DNA of 64,000 nt, taken from an uncultured Capnocytophaga sp. Lineage in GTDB: Bacteria; Bacteroidota; Bacteroidia; Flavobacteriales; Flavobacteriaceae. Location: assembly GCF_937936315.1 (NCBI RefSeq), contig NZ_CALGWU010000023.1:62001-126000 (forward strand), written 5' to 3'. Positions 1 to 8,754 of this stretch are shown here, one piece after another. Each line of letters opens with the position of its first letter. Position 1 is the stretch's first letter. Both the position numbers and the translations under genes were made by a program. Under the pieces are notes generated by a model. The model made no database searches. It had not been told where the DNA came from and was given only the letters and a program-made list of their open reading frames with translations.

Positions 1-687
1 GAAAAAACTACCACAGTTCCCTAATGTATCAGGATTAGGCAGTTTGCTTTGGCGTATGCTTATTATTACTTCCGAGAGTTGTTTAGGAGTAGGGGAGGAG
101 AGCCCTCTTTCTGTGAGTAGCTGTTGGATAGCCCCATATTCGGTATGCAAAAGATGATTGCGTTTGGTGAGTTTGAAAGTAACTGCTGAGATAATATAAT
201 TGCCTTTTTCTTTTCCTTTGAAGATAGATTCACGATAGCCAAAACTACATTCGGCGTTGGTAAAATTTCGCTTTTGTAAAGTGTGAATATTGATAGCCTC
301 ACAACTCTCCATTACATCTTTAATTTCAACCCCATAAGCTCCAATGTTTTGCACTGGGGTAGTTCCTACATTTCCATAGATGAGTGAGAGGTTTTCAAGT
401 CCGCCATAACCTTGAGATAAAGTATATTGCACAAACTGATGCCAGTTTTCACCTGCTTGTGCTTTAATCCATACATTATCATTATTTTCTTTTACAATGC
501 TAATACCCTTTAGAAGAATATGTAATACAGGTTGTGTGATATCTTGGGTGAGTAACATATTGCTCCCTCCACCTAAAACAAAAGGATTTTTGTGTTGTTG
601 CAAAGCCTCAACTAAAGCCTCTTCGCTGTGTATAGGGAGGTAAATGTTTGCTTTGGCATTGATATTGAAAGTGTTAGGTATTTGCAT
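1..687 (-). CDS. murB: UDP-N-acetylenolpyruvoylglucosamine reductase (MurB), 3' end outside window
   Basis: FAD-dependent reductase that makes UDP-N-acetylmuramate for peptidoglycan in the cytoplasm. From ATG at 687, 229 codons are visible. They show the FAD-binding stretch VLGGGSNML (about residues 37-45), the GNVGTTPVQNIGAYG loop typical of type I MurB, FGYRESIFK, and finally GNCGSFF just before the edge, which carries the catalytic Ser of the family's GSFFKNP motif. The last third of the protein lies off the left edge, so completeness cannot be judged. A strong promoter lies directly upstream on the same strand. Identification is firm. Confidence 0.95.
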   Translation of the reverse strand, partial: MQIPNTFNINAKANIYLPIHSEEALVEALQQHKNPFVLGGGSNMLLTQDITQPVLHILLKGISIVKENNDNVWIKAQAGENWHQFVQYTLSQGYGGLENLSLIYGNVGTTPVQNIGAYGVEIKDVMESCEAINIHTLQKRNFTNAECSFGYRESIFKGKEKGNYIISAVTFKLTKRNHLLHTEYGAIQQLLTERGLSSPTPKQLSEVIISIRQSKLPNPDTLGNCGSFF

Positions 688-711
688 AACGGCTTATCTA
701 AAATCACCGCG

Positions 712-742
712 CAAAGGTAAGAGATAATTAGCAAATTAGCAA
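712..742 (-). promoter_or_regulatory. Bacteroidota sigma-ABfr-type promoter for murB
   Basis: On the minus strand TACCTTTG (712-719) matches the -7 consensus TAnnTTTG, with TTG at 740-742, 20 bases upstream. It lies 25 bases before the murB ATG. Confidence 0.8.
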
Positions 743-804
743 ATTTAACATTGATTCTTCGCTTGTTAGCTAAGATGGTAAAAGATAAAAAACTAACTAA
801 AAAT

Positions 805-836
805 TTGGAACTATAAATCTAAAAGAAGTATATTTG
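805..836 (+). promoter_or_regulatory. Promoter for the two small unknown genes
   Basis: TATATTTG at 829-836 with TTG at 805-807 (21-base spacer). A TTG codon at 834, in frame with the gene, lies inside this element, so translation is better placed at ATG 864. Confidence 0.65.
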
Positions 837-863
837 CAACGTATTATAGTTTTATTAGCAATT

Positions 864-1178
864 ATGGAGCTTGATATCCTCAAAAATAATTGGAGTGATG
901 CACAAATAGTAGAGGTGTCCTATCAGAAAGGAACCTTACAATTAGCATTAAAAGACTATCAAAACACAATACATAAGTACCTTTTTGAGAATGTCATTGC
1001 ATTATCATTTGAGAATTATCTCAATGAGGATATTAGTGAGATACGTTCTTCTTTTTGGAAAGAAGAAAATGATACCATTTGCCAAATAGATATTCTATCG
1101 GCTTGGGCAAATAAAGAAATTGTAAGTTTTTCATTTTTTACACATTACTATGGCAGCCGAAGGATATGTAATATTTGA
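864..1178 (+). CDS. Small hypothetical protein, 104 aa
   Basis: I do not recognise this family. It starts at ATG 864; an in-frame TTG at 834 lies within the promoter and is rejected. The protein has no signal peptide or membrane segment and is rich in acidic and aromatic residues (WSDAQIVEVSYQKG, then alternating beta-like segments). The next gene starts inside its 3' end (29-base overlap), so the two are probably translationally coupled. Small acidic genes in overlapping pairs are typical of toxin-immunity or orphan accessory genes, but no toxin is adjacent, so that role is only a guess. Confidence 0.6.
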   Translation: MELDILKNNWSDAQIVEVSYQKGTLQLALKDYQNTIHKYLFENVIALSFENYLNEDISEIRSSFWKEENDTICQIDILSAWANKEIVSFSFFTHYYGSRRICNI

Positions 1179-1506
1179 AGATACTACTTGGTATCAAAAG
1201 CATAAAGAAGAAATTAAAGAACAGATTATTTCATTAGATACTTATGTGCGTCATCCAATGCAAATAGGTGCCTATCTAATAAAAGAAGGTGAATATTGGC
1301 TAAAAGGTATTGAGAGTAAACCTCCCCCAGCTGATTGGTCATATAGTGTACGTATCTTTTTAGATCAAGAGGACTATATTTTTATAGAAATCAGTGCACA
1401 TCCCCCAAGTATAGAGAGAACCCTTACACAATTTTTAAATTGGATAAGAAAGCAAACCCCTATCGTTTTTCAAGATGAAGACGGAGAGGATTTTGGTTAT
1501 CAATAA
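1150..1506 (+). CDS. Hypothetical protein, 118 aa
   Basis: Unrecognised soluble protein without signal peptide. It has a Trp/Tyr-rich first half (TTWYQKHKEE), a KPPPADWSYSVRIF segment in the middle and an acidic C terminus (QDEDGEDFGY). The start at ATG 1150 overlaps the upstream small gene by 29 bases, and the stop is 7 bases before the next start, so it forms an operon with its neighbours. The size and an alternating beta-strand pattern fit small immunity-like proteins of Bacteroidota, but no known Imm motif is visible. Confidence 0.6.
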   Translation: MAAEGYVIFEDTTWYQKHKEEIKEQIISLDTYVRHPMQIGAYLIKEGEYWLKGIESKPPPADWSYSVRIFLDQEDYIFIEISAHPPSIERTLTQFLNWIRKQTPIVFQDEDGEDFGYQ

Positions 1507-1513
1507 ATTAATT

Positions 1514-2590
1514 ATGAACTCAAAAGAAATAGCAAATGGCATACTTCGTGCCGTAGGAATCATTGTTTTAGTAGTATTAGGGCTCTATACACTCTACTTA
1601 CTGCAATCTATTATTATTTATCTCATTGTATCATTGGTACTGACACTAATGGGGAAACCTCTTATTCAGTTCTTCTATAAAAGGCTAAAAATAAAGAGCA
1701 AAACCCTCTGTGTTATCCTTACAATGACAATTTTTATCTTGTTAGCCTTGAGTGTTTTTAGCTTGTTTATTCCACTACTTGTTTCACAAGGCAAGAACCT
1801 ATCAGGGCTTAATATCGATTTACTCAAAACTAATATAGACAACCTTATTCAACAAACCCTCAGTAAGGTAGGTTTTCAAAAAGAAGATTATTCTTTTGGA
1901 GTACAAGAAATGTTGAATTTTATTGATATTCCTAACTTTCTTAATTCTTTTATCTCTTTTATTAGTGATTTTGGAGTGGGAGCCTTTTCAGTACTCTTTA
2001 TCAGCTTTTTCTTTATGAAAGATGGTGAAAAAATTCTTATAGCCCTTCTTTCTACCTTTTCTACTCACAGAAAACGAAAACTCAAAACCTCTATTTTCAA
2101 AATAAACAACCTCTTATCGCGTTATTTTGTAGGATTGATACTTCAAATTAGCATACTTTTTGTTATTTACACTATTGTGTTGCTTATTTTTGGGGTAGAA
2201 AATTCCTTTATTATAGCATTGCTCTGTGCATTACTAAACCTTATTCCCTACATAGGCCCAATGATAGGTTTTATATTAATGGCATTACTAACAATGAGCA
2301 GTAATCTGCAAAATGATTTTATGAGTGTAACCTTGCCTACTACGTTCTATGTGTTGATAGGCTTTTTAGTAGGACAGTTAGTAGATAATGTTTTTTCGCA
2401 ACCTCTTATTTTTTCAAATTCTGTAAAATCTACTGCTTTAGAGATATTTCTTATTACCCTCATCAGTGGTACTCTTTTTGGAATGTTAGGGATGGTAGTT
2501 GCTATTCCAGCCTATACTGTCTTAAAAGTGACTTTAAAAGAGTTTTTTCCTAATAACAAAATAGTAGTACTACTTACTAAAAATCTATAA
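1514..2590 (+). CDS. AI-2E family transporter / PerM-like membrane protein
   Basis: Polytopic inner-membrane protein of the AI-2E (TqsA/PerM/YdiK) superfamily, 358 aa. Members export small molecules or act as Na+/H+ antiporters; the substrate here is unknown. Hydrophobic segments occur at the N terminus (GIIVLVVLGLYTLYLLQS, then LIVSLVLTLMG), around residues 70-90, 160-175, and as a block of four from about 205 to the end. The family signature is visible as LLCALLNLIPYIGPMIGF followed by GQLVDNVFSQPLIF and GTLFGMLGMVVAIPAYTV. ATG 1514 is preferred to an in-frame ATG at 1475 because the latter lies inside the upstream gene and adds non-membrane residues. The length is normal for the family. 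Confidence 0.85.
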   Translation: MNSKEIANGILRAVGIIVLVVLGLYTLYLLQSIIIYLIVSLVLTLMGKPLIQFFYKRLKIKSKTLCVILTMTIFILLALSVFSLFIPLLVSQGKNLSGLNIDLLKTNIDNLIQQTLSKVGFQKEDYSFGVQEMLNFIDIPNFLNSFISFISDFGVGAFSVLFISFFFMKDGEKILIALLSTFSTHRKRKLKTSIFKINNLLSRYFVGLILQISILFVIYTIVLLIFGVENSFIIALLCALLNLIPYIGPMIGFILMALLTMSSNLQNDFMSVTLPTTFYVLIGFLVGQLVDNVFSQPLIFSNSVKSTALEIFLITLISGTLFGMLGMVVAIPAYTVLKVTLKEFFPNNKIVVLLTKNL

Positions 2591-2780
2591 CTATGAAACA
2601 ACTATTGGTTTGTAGAAATATCCGATAAAATAAAAATACAATTCTTAGATGCTAAATTAAAAATATAACTCTAAATTTTACAAAAAGCTAAATAGCTATT
2701 AATCTGCTTTTTTTCAAACAATTAAAAAAAATAACTAAGAAAAAAAATACTTTGTGTAATAACTATTCAAAAAAAAATTG

Positions 2781-2788
2781 TAACTTTG
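2781..2788 (+). promoter_or_regulatory. Promoter -7 element for lpdA
   Basis: TAACTTTG matches TAnnTTTG, 35 bases before the lpdA ATG. The nearest TTTG upstream (2751-2754) is 26 bases away, longer than usual, so the -33 element is uncertain. Confidence 0.55.
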
Positions 2789-2823
2789 TAGCCTAATATC
2801 AAAATTGATAAATTTTAAAAGAA

Positions 2824-4221
2824 ATGAGTAAATACGACGTTATTGTATTAGGAAGTGGTCCTGGTGGTTATGTTACTGCCATTCGCGCTTCTCAATTAGG
2901 TTTCAAAACCGCTGTAATCGAAAAAGAAAACCTCGGAGGTATCTGCCTCAACTGGGGTTGTATCCCTACTAAAGCTTTGCTAAAATCAGCACAAGTGTTT
3001 GAATATCTTAAACACGCTGAAAGCTATGGTATCAAAGTAAAGGATGGCTCTTTCGACAAAGATTTTCCTGCTGTTATCAAACGTAGTCGCGACGTAGCCT
3101 CTACAATGAGCAAAGGGGTACAGTTCTTAATGAAAAAGAACAAAATAGACGTGATTATGGGCTATGGTACTCTTAAACCAGGTAAAAAAGTAGATGTAAA
3201 AGATAAAGACGGTAAAGTAACTGAATATAGTGCTGACCATATCATTATCGCTACTGGAGCTCGTTCACGTGAGTTACCTGCTCTTCCTCAAGACGGTAAA
3301 AAAATCATTGGTTATCGTCAAGCACTTACTCTTCCAGAGCAACCTAAAAAAATGATTGTAGTAGGTAGTGGTGCTATTGGTATTGAGTTCGCTTACTTCT
3401 ACAATGCTATGGGTACCGAAGTAACTATTGTAGAGTTTATGCCTAATATAGTTCCTGTAGAAGATGAGGATATTTCAAAACAACTTGAAAAGAGCCTCAA
3501 AAAATCAGGTATCAATATTATGACTTCTGCAGAAGTAACCAAAGTTGATACTTCAGGTAAAGGTGTAAAAGCATTCGTGAAAACCGCTAAAGGAGAAGAA
3601 GTGCTCGAAGCTGATATTTTGCTCTCTGCTGTTGGTATCAAAACAAATATAGAAAATATTGGTTTAGAGGCAGTTGGTATTAAAACTGAACGCGATAAAA
3701 TTCAAGTAAATGAATTCTATCAAACTAACATTCCTGGTTATTATGCTATTGGTGACGTAGTGCCAGGACAAGCCTTAGCACACGTAGCTTCTGCTGAAGG
3801 TATCATCTGTGTGGAAAAAATCAAAGGTATGCACGTAGAACCTCTTAACTATGGCAACATACCTGGTTGTACTTACTGCACTCCTGAAATAGCTTCAGTA
3901 GGTCTTACAGAAAAACAAGCTAAAGAAAAAGGCTATGAAATAAAAGTAGGTAAATTCCCATTCACAGCCTCTGGTAAAGCTAATGCCGCAGGAACTACTG
4001 AAGGTTTCATCAAAGTAATCTTCGATGCTAAATATGGTGAATGGTTAGGCTGCCATATGATTGGAGCTGGTGTTACCGATATGATTGCTGAAGCCGTAGT
4101 AGCCCGCAAGTTAGAAACTACAGGTCACGAAATTATCAAAGCTGTGCACCCTCACCCTACTATGAGTGAAGGCGTAAAAGAAGCTGTAGCCGCTGCTTAT
4201 GGTGAAGCTATTGATATTTAA
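2824..4221 (+). CDS. lpdA: Dihydrolipoyl dehydrogenase (E3)
   Basis: FAD/NAD-dependent oxidoreductase that reoxidises dihydrolipoamide in 2-oxoacid dehydrogenase complexes and the glycine cleavage system. At 465 aa it has standard length. Visible features: N-terminal FAD-binding GSGPGGYVTAIRASQLG (10-26), redox-active disulfide GGICLNWGCIPTK with C41 and C46, NAD-binding VVGSGAIGIEFAYFYNAMG, a second FAD motif YYAIGDV, and the C-terminal catalytic HPHPTMSE (His444, Glu449). It is a single gene ending in a strong terminator, without E1 or E2 neighbours; a fused E1 gene lies about 50 kb away and could be a partner. Confidence 0.97.
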   Translation: MSKYDVIVLGSGPGGYVTAIRASQLGFKTAVIEKENLGGICLNWGCIPTKALLKSAQVFEYLKHAESYGIKVKDGSFDKDFPAVIKRSRDVASTMSKGVQFLMKKNKIDVIMGYGTLKPGKKVDVKDKDGKVTEYSADHIIIATGARSRELPALPQDGKKIIGYRQALTLPEQPKKMIVVGSGAIGIEFAYFYNAMGTEVTIVEFMPNIVPVEDEDISKQLEKSLKKSGINIMTSAEVTKVDTSGKGVKAFVKTAKGEEVLEADILLSAVGIKTNIENIGLEAVGIKTERDKIQVNEFYQTNIPGYYAIGDVVPGQALAHVASAEGIICVEKIKGMHVEPLNYGNIPGCTYCTPEIASVGLTEKQAKEKGYEIKVGKFPFTASGKANAAGTTEGFIKVIFDAKYGEWLGCHMIGAGVTDMIAEAVVARKLETTGHEIIKAVHPHPTMSEGVKEAVAAAYGEAIDI

Positions 4222-4250
4222 TCAGTACTTACAAATTTAAACAAATATCT

Positions 4251-4288
4251 AAAAACTCCAAGTAACAAAATTGCTTGGAGTTTTTTTT
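4251..4288 (+). terminator. Intrinsic terminator after lpdA
   Basis: Perfect 12-base stem (4251-4262 with 4274-4285) and a run of eight T at 4281-4288. An ATG at 4271, in frame with the following gene, sits in the hairpin, so that gene is started at 4304. Confidence 0.9.
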
Positions 4289-4303
4289 AAAAAAAACTTT
4301 ATT

Positions 4304-5005
4304 ATGTTAGAATACATTGATTATAAAGAAGTCTTTCTAAAGCTATTTTTTAGCTATCGAACTTTTCTATATGCATTTTTAATCTACTATCTAATTAAAA
4401 ATAGAAGCGATTGGAAACGAATGAGTTATCAACTATTTGCTGTTAATATTTTCTTGCCCATAATAAGCTTAGTAGTAAATATATATCCATTAAACCTAAA
4501 AGGTTTAGAGTTTTTTTACTTTTTTGGATATGCTTCAGGTATTTATTTTTTCTATGGGTTGGTAGCTTATTTTTTAGAAACAGATAAAGCACCACGTTAC
4601 GATATGAATATATGGGTATTGTTGCTGGTAAGCGTATTCTCATTAGGTGCTTATGTACCTATTTGGATAATGAAAAAATACAAACAATACAATATCAATA
4701 CCAAATACTTCTGGATAGTATTGGTATATTTGTATCTATACCACCTGCGTCTTAACTTTATGGGTATTACCGATTGGAGTAATTCCCAAATTGGAAATCT
4801 AAATATATTGTATATTATTAGTATTTCCTCACTGATTATTTGGACAATAGTAATATTATTTTTTTTACAAGAACAGATTGAAAAGAAGAGTAAAATTATA
4901 CAATTTAGAAATTGGTATTTCACCTTGCTGTTTGGTATCTTCTACATTCAATATAAAATAAATGACGAAGTACAATTTTGGAAGAGAAAAGGCATAGAAA
5001 AATAA
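4304..5005 (+). CDS. Hypothetical integral membrane protein, 233 aa
   Basis: Unrecognised polytopic membrane protein. About six hydrophobic segments are visible (for example FLYAFLIYYLI, LFAVNIFLPIISLVVNIY, FFGYASGIYFFYGLVAYF, NIWVLLLVSVFSLGAYVPIW, FWIVLVYLYLY and ISISSLIIWTIVILFFL). The third block, a hydrophobic run ending SLGAYVPIWIMKKYKQYN, resembles the DUF4234-type helix-turn (hydrophobic run, GxY, W, charged residues), but this is weak. The start is ATG 4304, since an earlier ATG lies in the lpdA terminator. It is a single gene followed by the tRNA cluster, with no functional hint from context. Confidence 0.6.
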   Translation: MLEYIDYKEVFLKLFFSYRTFLYAFLIYYLIKNRSDWKRMSYQLFAVNIFLPIISLVVNIYPLNLKGLEFFYFFGYASGIYFFYGLVAYFLETDKAPRYDMNIWVLLLVSVFSLGAYVPIWIMKKYKQYNINTKYFWIVLVYLYLYHLRLNFMGITDWSNSQIGNLNILYIISISSLIIWTIVILFFLQEQIEKKSKIIQFRNWYFTLLFGIFYIQYKINDEVQFWKRKGIEK

Positions 5006-5110
5006 GTGATATATTCTTTCTAAAACAAAAATATATAAATACTATGTATTTGATAAATAACTGTTTACTAAATATTTTATAAAAAATATTAAAAAAAGTT
5101 TGCGAAAAAC

Positions 5111-5141
5111 TTGCAAGAAATGAAAAATCGTTATACCTTTG
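5111..5141 (+). promoter_or_regulatory. Promoter for the Ser-Pro-Arg tRNA cluster
   Basis: TACCTTTG at 5134-5141 with TTG at 5111-5113 (20-base spacer), 40 bases upstream of the first tRNA. Confidence 0.8.
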
Positions 5142-5180
5142 CAACCGCAAAACAGAAATAATAAGTTCATATACATAAAC

Positions 5181-5264
5181 GGAGAGGTGCCGGAGTGGTA
5201 ACGGAGCAGATTGCTAATCTGTCGGCGGGTAACCGTCGCCTGGGTTCGAGTCCCAGTCTCTCCG
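5181..5264 (+). tRNA. tRNA-Ser (anticodon GCT)
   Basis: A 7-base acceptor stem GGAGAGG/TCTCTCC, discriminator G, anticodon loop TTGCTAA (anticodon GCT), a long variable arm (GTCGGCGGGTAACCGTCGCC) and T-loop GGTTCGAGTCC. The large variable arm and discriminator G are serine features. CCA is not encoded. Confidence 0.95.
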
Positions 5265-5294
5265 CATCTAAATGTACTCATTAGATAAGTTTCT

Positions 5295-5369
5295 CGGGGC
5301 GTAGCGTAGTCCGGTCATCGCGCCTGGTTTGGGACCAGGAGGTCGCAGGTTCGAATCCTGCCGCCCCGA
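5295..5369 (+). tRNA. tRNA-Pro (anticodon TGG)
   Basis: Acceptor CGGGGCG/CGCCCCG, anticodon arm CCTGG-TTTGGGA-CCAGG giving anticodon TGG with G37, T-arm GCAGGTTCGAATCCTGC, discriminator A. CCA is not encoded. It is 30 bases downstream of tRNA-Ser and probably in the same transcript. Confidence 0.95.
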
Positions 5370-5433
5370 CAATAAAATATTTCATTAATGTTCCTTTTAG
5401 TGACATTTTTGAAATATTTTTTTTGAAATATAG

Positions 5434-5507
5434 GGTCACGTAGCTCAGCTGGATAGAGCATCTGCCTTCTAAGCAGACGGTCACAGGTTCGAATCCTGTC
5501 GTGATCA
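5434..5507 (+). tRNA. tRNA-Arg (anticodon TCT)
   Basis: Acceptor GGTCACG/CGTGATC (one G-U pair), D-arm GCTCAGCTGGATAGAGC, anticodon arm TCTGC-CTTCTAA-GCAGA giving TCT, T-arm ACAGGTTCGAATCCTGT, discriminator A. It is the last gene of the cluster, followed by a terminator. Confidence 0.95.
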
Positions 5508-5545
5508 CGAGAATTTGTTTCATTTTGTATTAAAATTTATGTTCG

Positions 5546-5578
5546 AAATAACGCAGAGTTTCCGCTCTGCGTTATTTT
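5546..5578 (+). terminator. Terminator of the tRNA cluster
   Basis: Perfect 13-base stem (5546-5558 with 5565-5577) with a short loop, ending in TTTT and more T downstream. Confidence 0.85.
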
Positions 5579-5621
5579 GTTTTAAAGAGCAAGTGTCCTT
5601 TTTTATTTTAGAAAACTTTTT

Positions 5622-5651
5622 TTGTTTATAAAGTTTTTGTCAGTACCTTTG
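5622..5651 (+). promoter_or_regulatory. Promoter for the phospholipase gene
   Basis: TACCTTTG at 5644-5651 with TTG at 5622-5624 (19-base spacer), 25 bases before the ATG. Confidence 0.8.
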
Positions 5652-5676
5652 CACCCGCAAAACAAAGAACAGAATA

Positions 5677-6605
5677 ATGAAACACTCCTTATTTATACTA
5701 TTTTTAGCAGCATCACCTTTTATTTTTTCCCAAAAAACAATAAAAGATTCTCTACAAGAACTCCCTAAAGTAGATCAGAAAGCTTATAGAAAAGCACAAT
5801 TAGAACGCGCTTTGTCAAAAATATGGGAACTCGACCGTGAAGACCAACGCGGTACTTTTAAACTCGTAGAATACCTCCCTATGTATGTAATGCCATTCCG
5901 CTTTACTGATAAACCTACAGAGCAACCCATAAGCCTTAACCCCGACCGCCCTATCCCCGAATGGAGAGATTATCAACATATAGAAACAAAATTTCAAGTA
6001 AGCCTAAAAGCTAAAATTATGCAAGACGCTTTTGGTAAAGGCGATGTCTGGGTTGCTTTCACTCAGCAATCCTATTGGCAGATGTATAATGGCGAACTCT
6101 CACGTCCATTTAGAGAATTGAATTATGAACCCGAACTCATCTTTACCTATCCACTCAACTTCTCAGCAGGGAACCTAAAAATGAAAATGATAGGCTTATC
6201 CGTAAATCACCAATCTAATGGTAAAGAAGCGGCACATTCCCGCAGTTGGAACAGGATTATTTTTCAGGTATTTTCCTATGGAATGATTTAATGGTTAATA
6301 GCCGTTTCTGGTGGCGTTTCTCAGAAAAGGCAAGAGAAGATGACAATCCCGATATTGAGAATTATATAGGACGTTGTGAATTGAGCATTGCTTACCCATT
6401 CGGTAAAAATGTTTTTAATTTGAAAGTGAGAAATAATTTAAATTTTAATCATAATCGTGGACACGTAGAGTTAAATTGGATATACCCTCTTAGTCGCGAC
6501 CTGCGTATTCTCTTGCAAGCATCTCACGGCTATGGCGATTCCCTTATCGATTATAATTATAAACAAACAATCGTAGGTATAGGATTTACCTTCTTAAGCC
6601 TTTAA
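5677..6605 (+). pseudogene. pldA: Outer-membrane phospholipase A (OMPLA), frameshifted
   Basis: Homologue of the outer-membrane beta-barrel phospholipase A1, a calcium-dependent dimer that hydrolyses misplaced outer-leaflet phospholipids. The first part (5677-6291) has a signal peptide (MKHSLFILFLAASPFIFSQ), the FTQQSYWQMYN and PFRELNYEPE strands, and the catalytic NHQSNG and SRSWNR segments (His, Ser, Asn). It then leaves frame. The second half of the barrel, including SRFWWR, DDNPDIENYIGR and the C-terminal strand ending in GFTFLSL, continues in another frame to 6605. Restoring one T near 6256-6259 gives a continuous SWNRIYF join. So a single base is missing: a recent pseudogene, a phase-variable state or a sequence error. 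Confidence 0.88.
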
Positions 6606-6662
6606 GTAAACCAATCTTACCCTTTATCTCTTACTTCTTATTTAAAATAAAGGAAACTTTTT

Positions 6663-6693
6663 TTGTTTATTAAGTTTTTTCGTTGTACCTTTG
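6663..6693 (+). promoter_or_regulatory. Promoter for the tetR-tolC operon
   Basis: TACCTTTG at 6686-6693 with TTG at 6663-6665 (20-base spacer), 52 bases before the TetR start. Confidence 0.8.
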
Positions 6694-6745
6694 CCCCCGA
6701 AATCAAGAGGTTTAATAAATTGACAAATCAACAAATTAATATAGT

Positions 6746-7390
6746 ATGAAAGAGGATATTGTAAAGCGCGCTTTAAATGACTTTATGCAGTATGGGTTTA
6801 AAACCTTTACTATGGATGATTTAGCTAACAAAAAGGGGATGTCTAAAAAGACGCTTTATGAACATTTTCCCTCTAAACAAGATTTAGTAGATGCTTGTTT
6901 AGATTATGCTTTAGAGATGAGTTGTACAAATGTAACTACTTTTGTACAAGGAGAAGGATCTGTGATAGAAAATGTATACCGCAACCAGAAAAAAGTTCAA
7001 GAAGTTTTCAATATCAACAGCGACCGCCCTATTTGGGAGTTACAAAAATACTATCCTAAAACATACGAACGTATGGAAGGTGAGTTTGCTAAAACTGATG
7101 CACTTTTTATAGATAAACTCTTAGAAAAAGGTTGGCAAGAAGGTCTTTTTAGAAAAGATATCAATGTGAACTTCTATAAGGTTTTCTATACTAGTGTACA
7201 ACGTCTCCGCTCTATAACTCATACTTTCCCTGAAAGAGAATTTCCCTTCTGGGAAACTATCTATACTATTTTAGAGTACTTTTTTAGGATACTTGTCAAT
7301 GAAAAAGGACTTAAAGAATTAGAACGAGTATTAGAACAAGAAAGAAAACAAAAAATAAACGAATTTCAGTTGCTAACAACTAATGACTAA
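6746..7390 (+). CDS. TetR/AcrR family transcriptional regulator
   Basis: DNA-binding repressor of 214 aa. The N-terminal helix-turn-helix is clear: KRALNDFMQYGFKTFTMDDLANKKGMSKKTLYEHFPSKQDLVDACL (roughly residues 6-50, family signature TLYEHFPSK). The helical remainder is the ligand and dimerisation domain, without recognisable ligand specificity. It lies 12 bases upstream of the tolC-type gene and is cotranscribed with it, so it probably controls its own promoter and that outer-membrane channel. Such a regulator usually precedes an efflux operon. Confidence 0.88.
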   Translation: MKEDIVKRALNDFMQYGFKTFTMDDLANKKGMSKKTLYEHFPSKQDLVDACLDYALEMSCTNVTTFVQGEGSVIENVYRNQKKVQEVFNINSDRPIWELQKYYPKTYERMEGEFAKTDALFIDKLLEKGWQEGLFRKDINVNFYKVFYTSVQRLRSITHTFPEREFPFWETIYTILEYFFRILVNEKGLKELERVLEQERKQKINEFQLLTTND

Positions 7391-7402
7391 AAACAAATAT
7401 CA

Positions 7403-8737
7403 ATGAAAAAAATCATTACAAGTGCTTTGTTCTGCCTCAGTTTTATGAGCTTTGCACAACAAAAAGAATTGACTTTAAAAGAAGCTATTCGTTATGCTTT
7501 AGAAAATAAAGCTGATGCTGAGAAAGCGCGATTAGAAGTGACCAAAGCCAATTATAAGATACAAGAAGTACGTGCTAATGCATTGCCTAATATTTCAGCT
7601 TCAGGTGGTATGGTATACAATCCTAAATTACAAGCTACTTATATTGATGGTAGTACCTTTGGTATACCTGGTGGAGACCCTTTAAAAATGGAAATGGGAC
7701 AAAAATGGTCGGCTAATGCTGAAGCTAAACTTACCCAAGTACTCTTCAATCAATCGGTATTTATGGGACTAAAAGCAGCGCGTACTACCCGTGAATTCTA
7801 TATGCTCAATCAACAACTTACTGAAAATGATATTATAGAAAAGGTAGCCAAAGCTTACTATCAAGTATATCAAACCCGACAAACATTGGAAAATATAGAA
7901 AGTAATTTGGCACTTACCGAGAAAACAGCTAATGTAGTAAAAGGATTAAACCAATCAGGTTTATCTAAAAAAATAGATCTCGATCGCACTACAGTGGCTG
8001 TAAATAATCTCAAATCGGCACGCCAGCAAGCACTTAACGGATTACAACTCTCCGAAAATGCACTTAAATATATGATAGGAATGCCTATGAATGAGTCTAT
8101 TACATTGCCTAAAGAAGGATTTGAAGCTAATTATGATTTGGCTTTCGATAAAGGAAATACCAATAATCGTATAGAGTTGCAAGTACTTGAAAAACAAAAA
8201 CAACTTTTAGATATTAATGTAAAGGTACAACGTGCAGCACTCTATCCATCATTAGCTTTGCAAGCTACCTATGGATATTTGAGTATGGGACCTAAAACAC
8301 CTATTTTTTATGGTGAAAAAGATAAAGTATATGGTTCTGATTATTCAGCTATCACTTTAGGATTGAACATACCTATTTTCTCAGGTTTTGGTACACGTGC
8401 CAAAATACGCCAAGCTCAGATAGAAAGTCAAGCACTTGAAGCTACGCTCAAAGATACTCGTTTGGCAATGGATTTGGCTCATGAAAATGCTCGTAGCCAG
8501 CTCACTAATAACCTCCTTACTATTGATTCACAAAAAGAAAACGTAAAACTCGCTGAAGAGGTGTTACTCAATACTCAAAACAATTATCGACAAGGGTTAG
8601 CTTCTCTCACTGATTTATTAGAAGCTGAACGCTCTCTATCTGATGCTAAAAATAACTATACTACTGCCTTATTAGACTATAAATTAGCAGAAATTGAGTT
8701 GCTGAAATCACAAGGGAGGTTAGAGACTATGAAGTAA
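7403..8737 (+). CDS. TolC family outer-membrane efflux protein
   Basis: Outer-membrane channel component of a tripartite efflux or secretion system, 444 aa. It has a signal peptide (MKKIITSALFCLSFMSFAQ), the TolC start pattern LTLKEAIRYALENK, long heptad-rich helices, and the two-fold repeat seen in the family (ALYPSLALQATYGY in the second half mirrors ALPNISASGG in the first). The C-terminal NNYRQGLASLTDLLEAERSLSDAKNNYTTALLDYKLAEIELLKSQG is typical. Unusually, no membrane-fusion or RND pump gene follows; the next gene is convergent. The partner must be encoded elsewhere, or the system has been reduced. Confidence 0.92.
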   Translation: MKKIITSALFCLSFMSFAQQKELTLKEAIRYALENKADAEKARLEVTKANYKIQEVRANALPNISASGGMVYNPKLQATYIDGSTFGIPGGDPLKMEMGQKWSANAEAKLTQVLFNQSVFMGLKAARTTREFYMLNQQLTENDIIEKVAKAYYQVYQTRQTLENIESNLALTEKTANVVKGLNQSGLSKKIDLDRTTVAVNNLKSARQQALNGLQLSENALKYMIGMPMNESITLPKEGFEANYDLAFDKGNTNNRIELQVLEKQKQLLDINVKVQRAALYPSLALQATYGYLSMGPKTPIFYGEKDKVYGSDYSAITLGLNIPIFSGFGTRAKIRQAQIESQALEATLKDTRLAMDLAHENARSQLTNNLLTIDSQKENVKLAEEVLLNTQNNYRQGLASLTDLLEAERSLSDAKNNYTTALLDYKLAEIELLKSQGRLETMK

Positions 8738-8754
8738 ATTCTATATCAAATCAT

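Noticed and set aside
5042..5523. Minus-strand open frames across the tRNA cluster
   Set aside because: They are antisense to tRNA genes and exist only because tRNA sequence is open in that frame.
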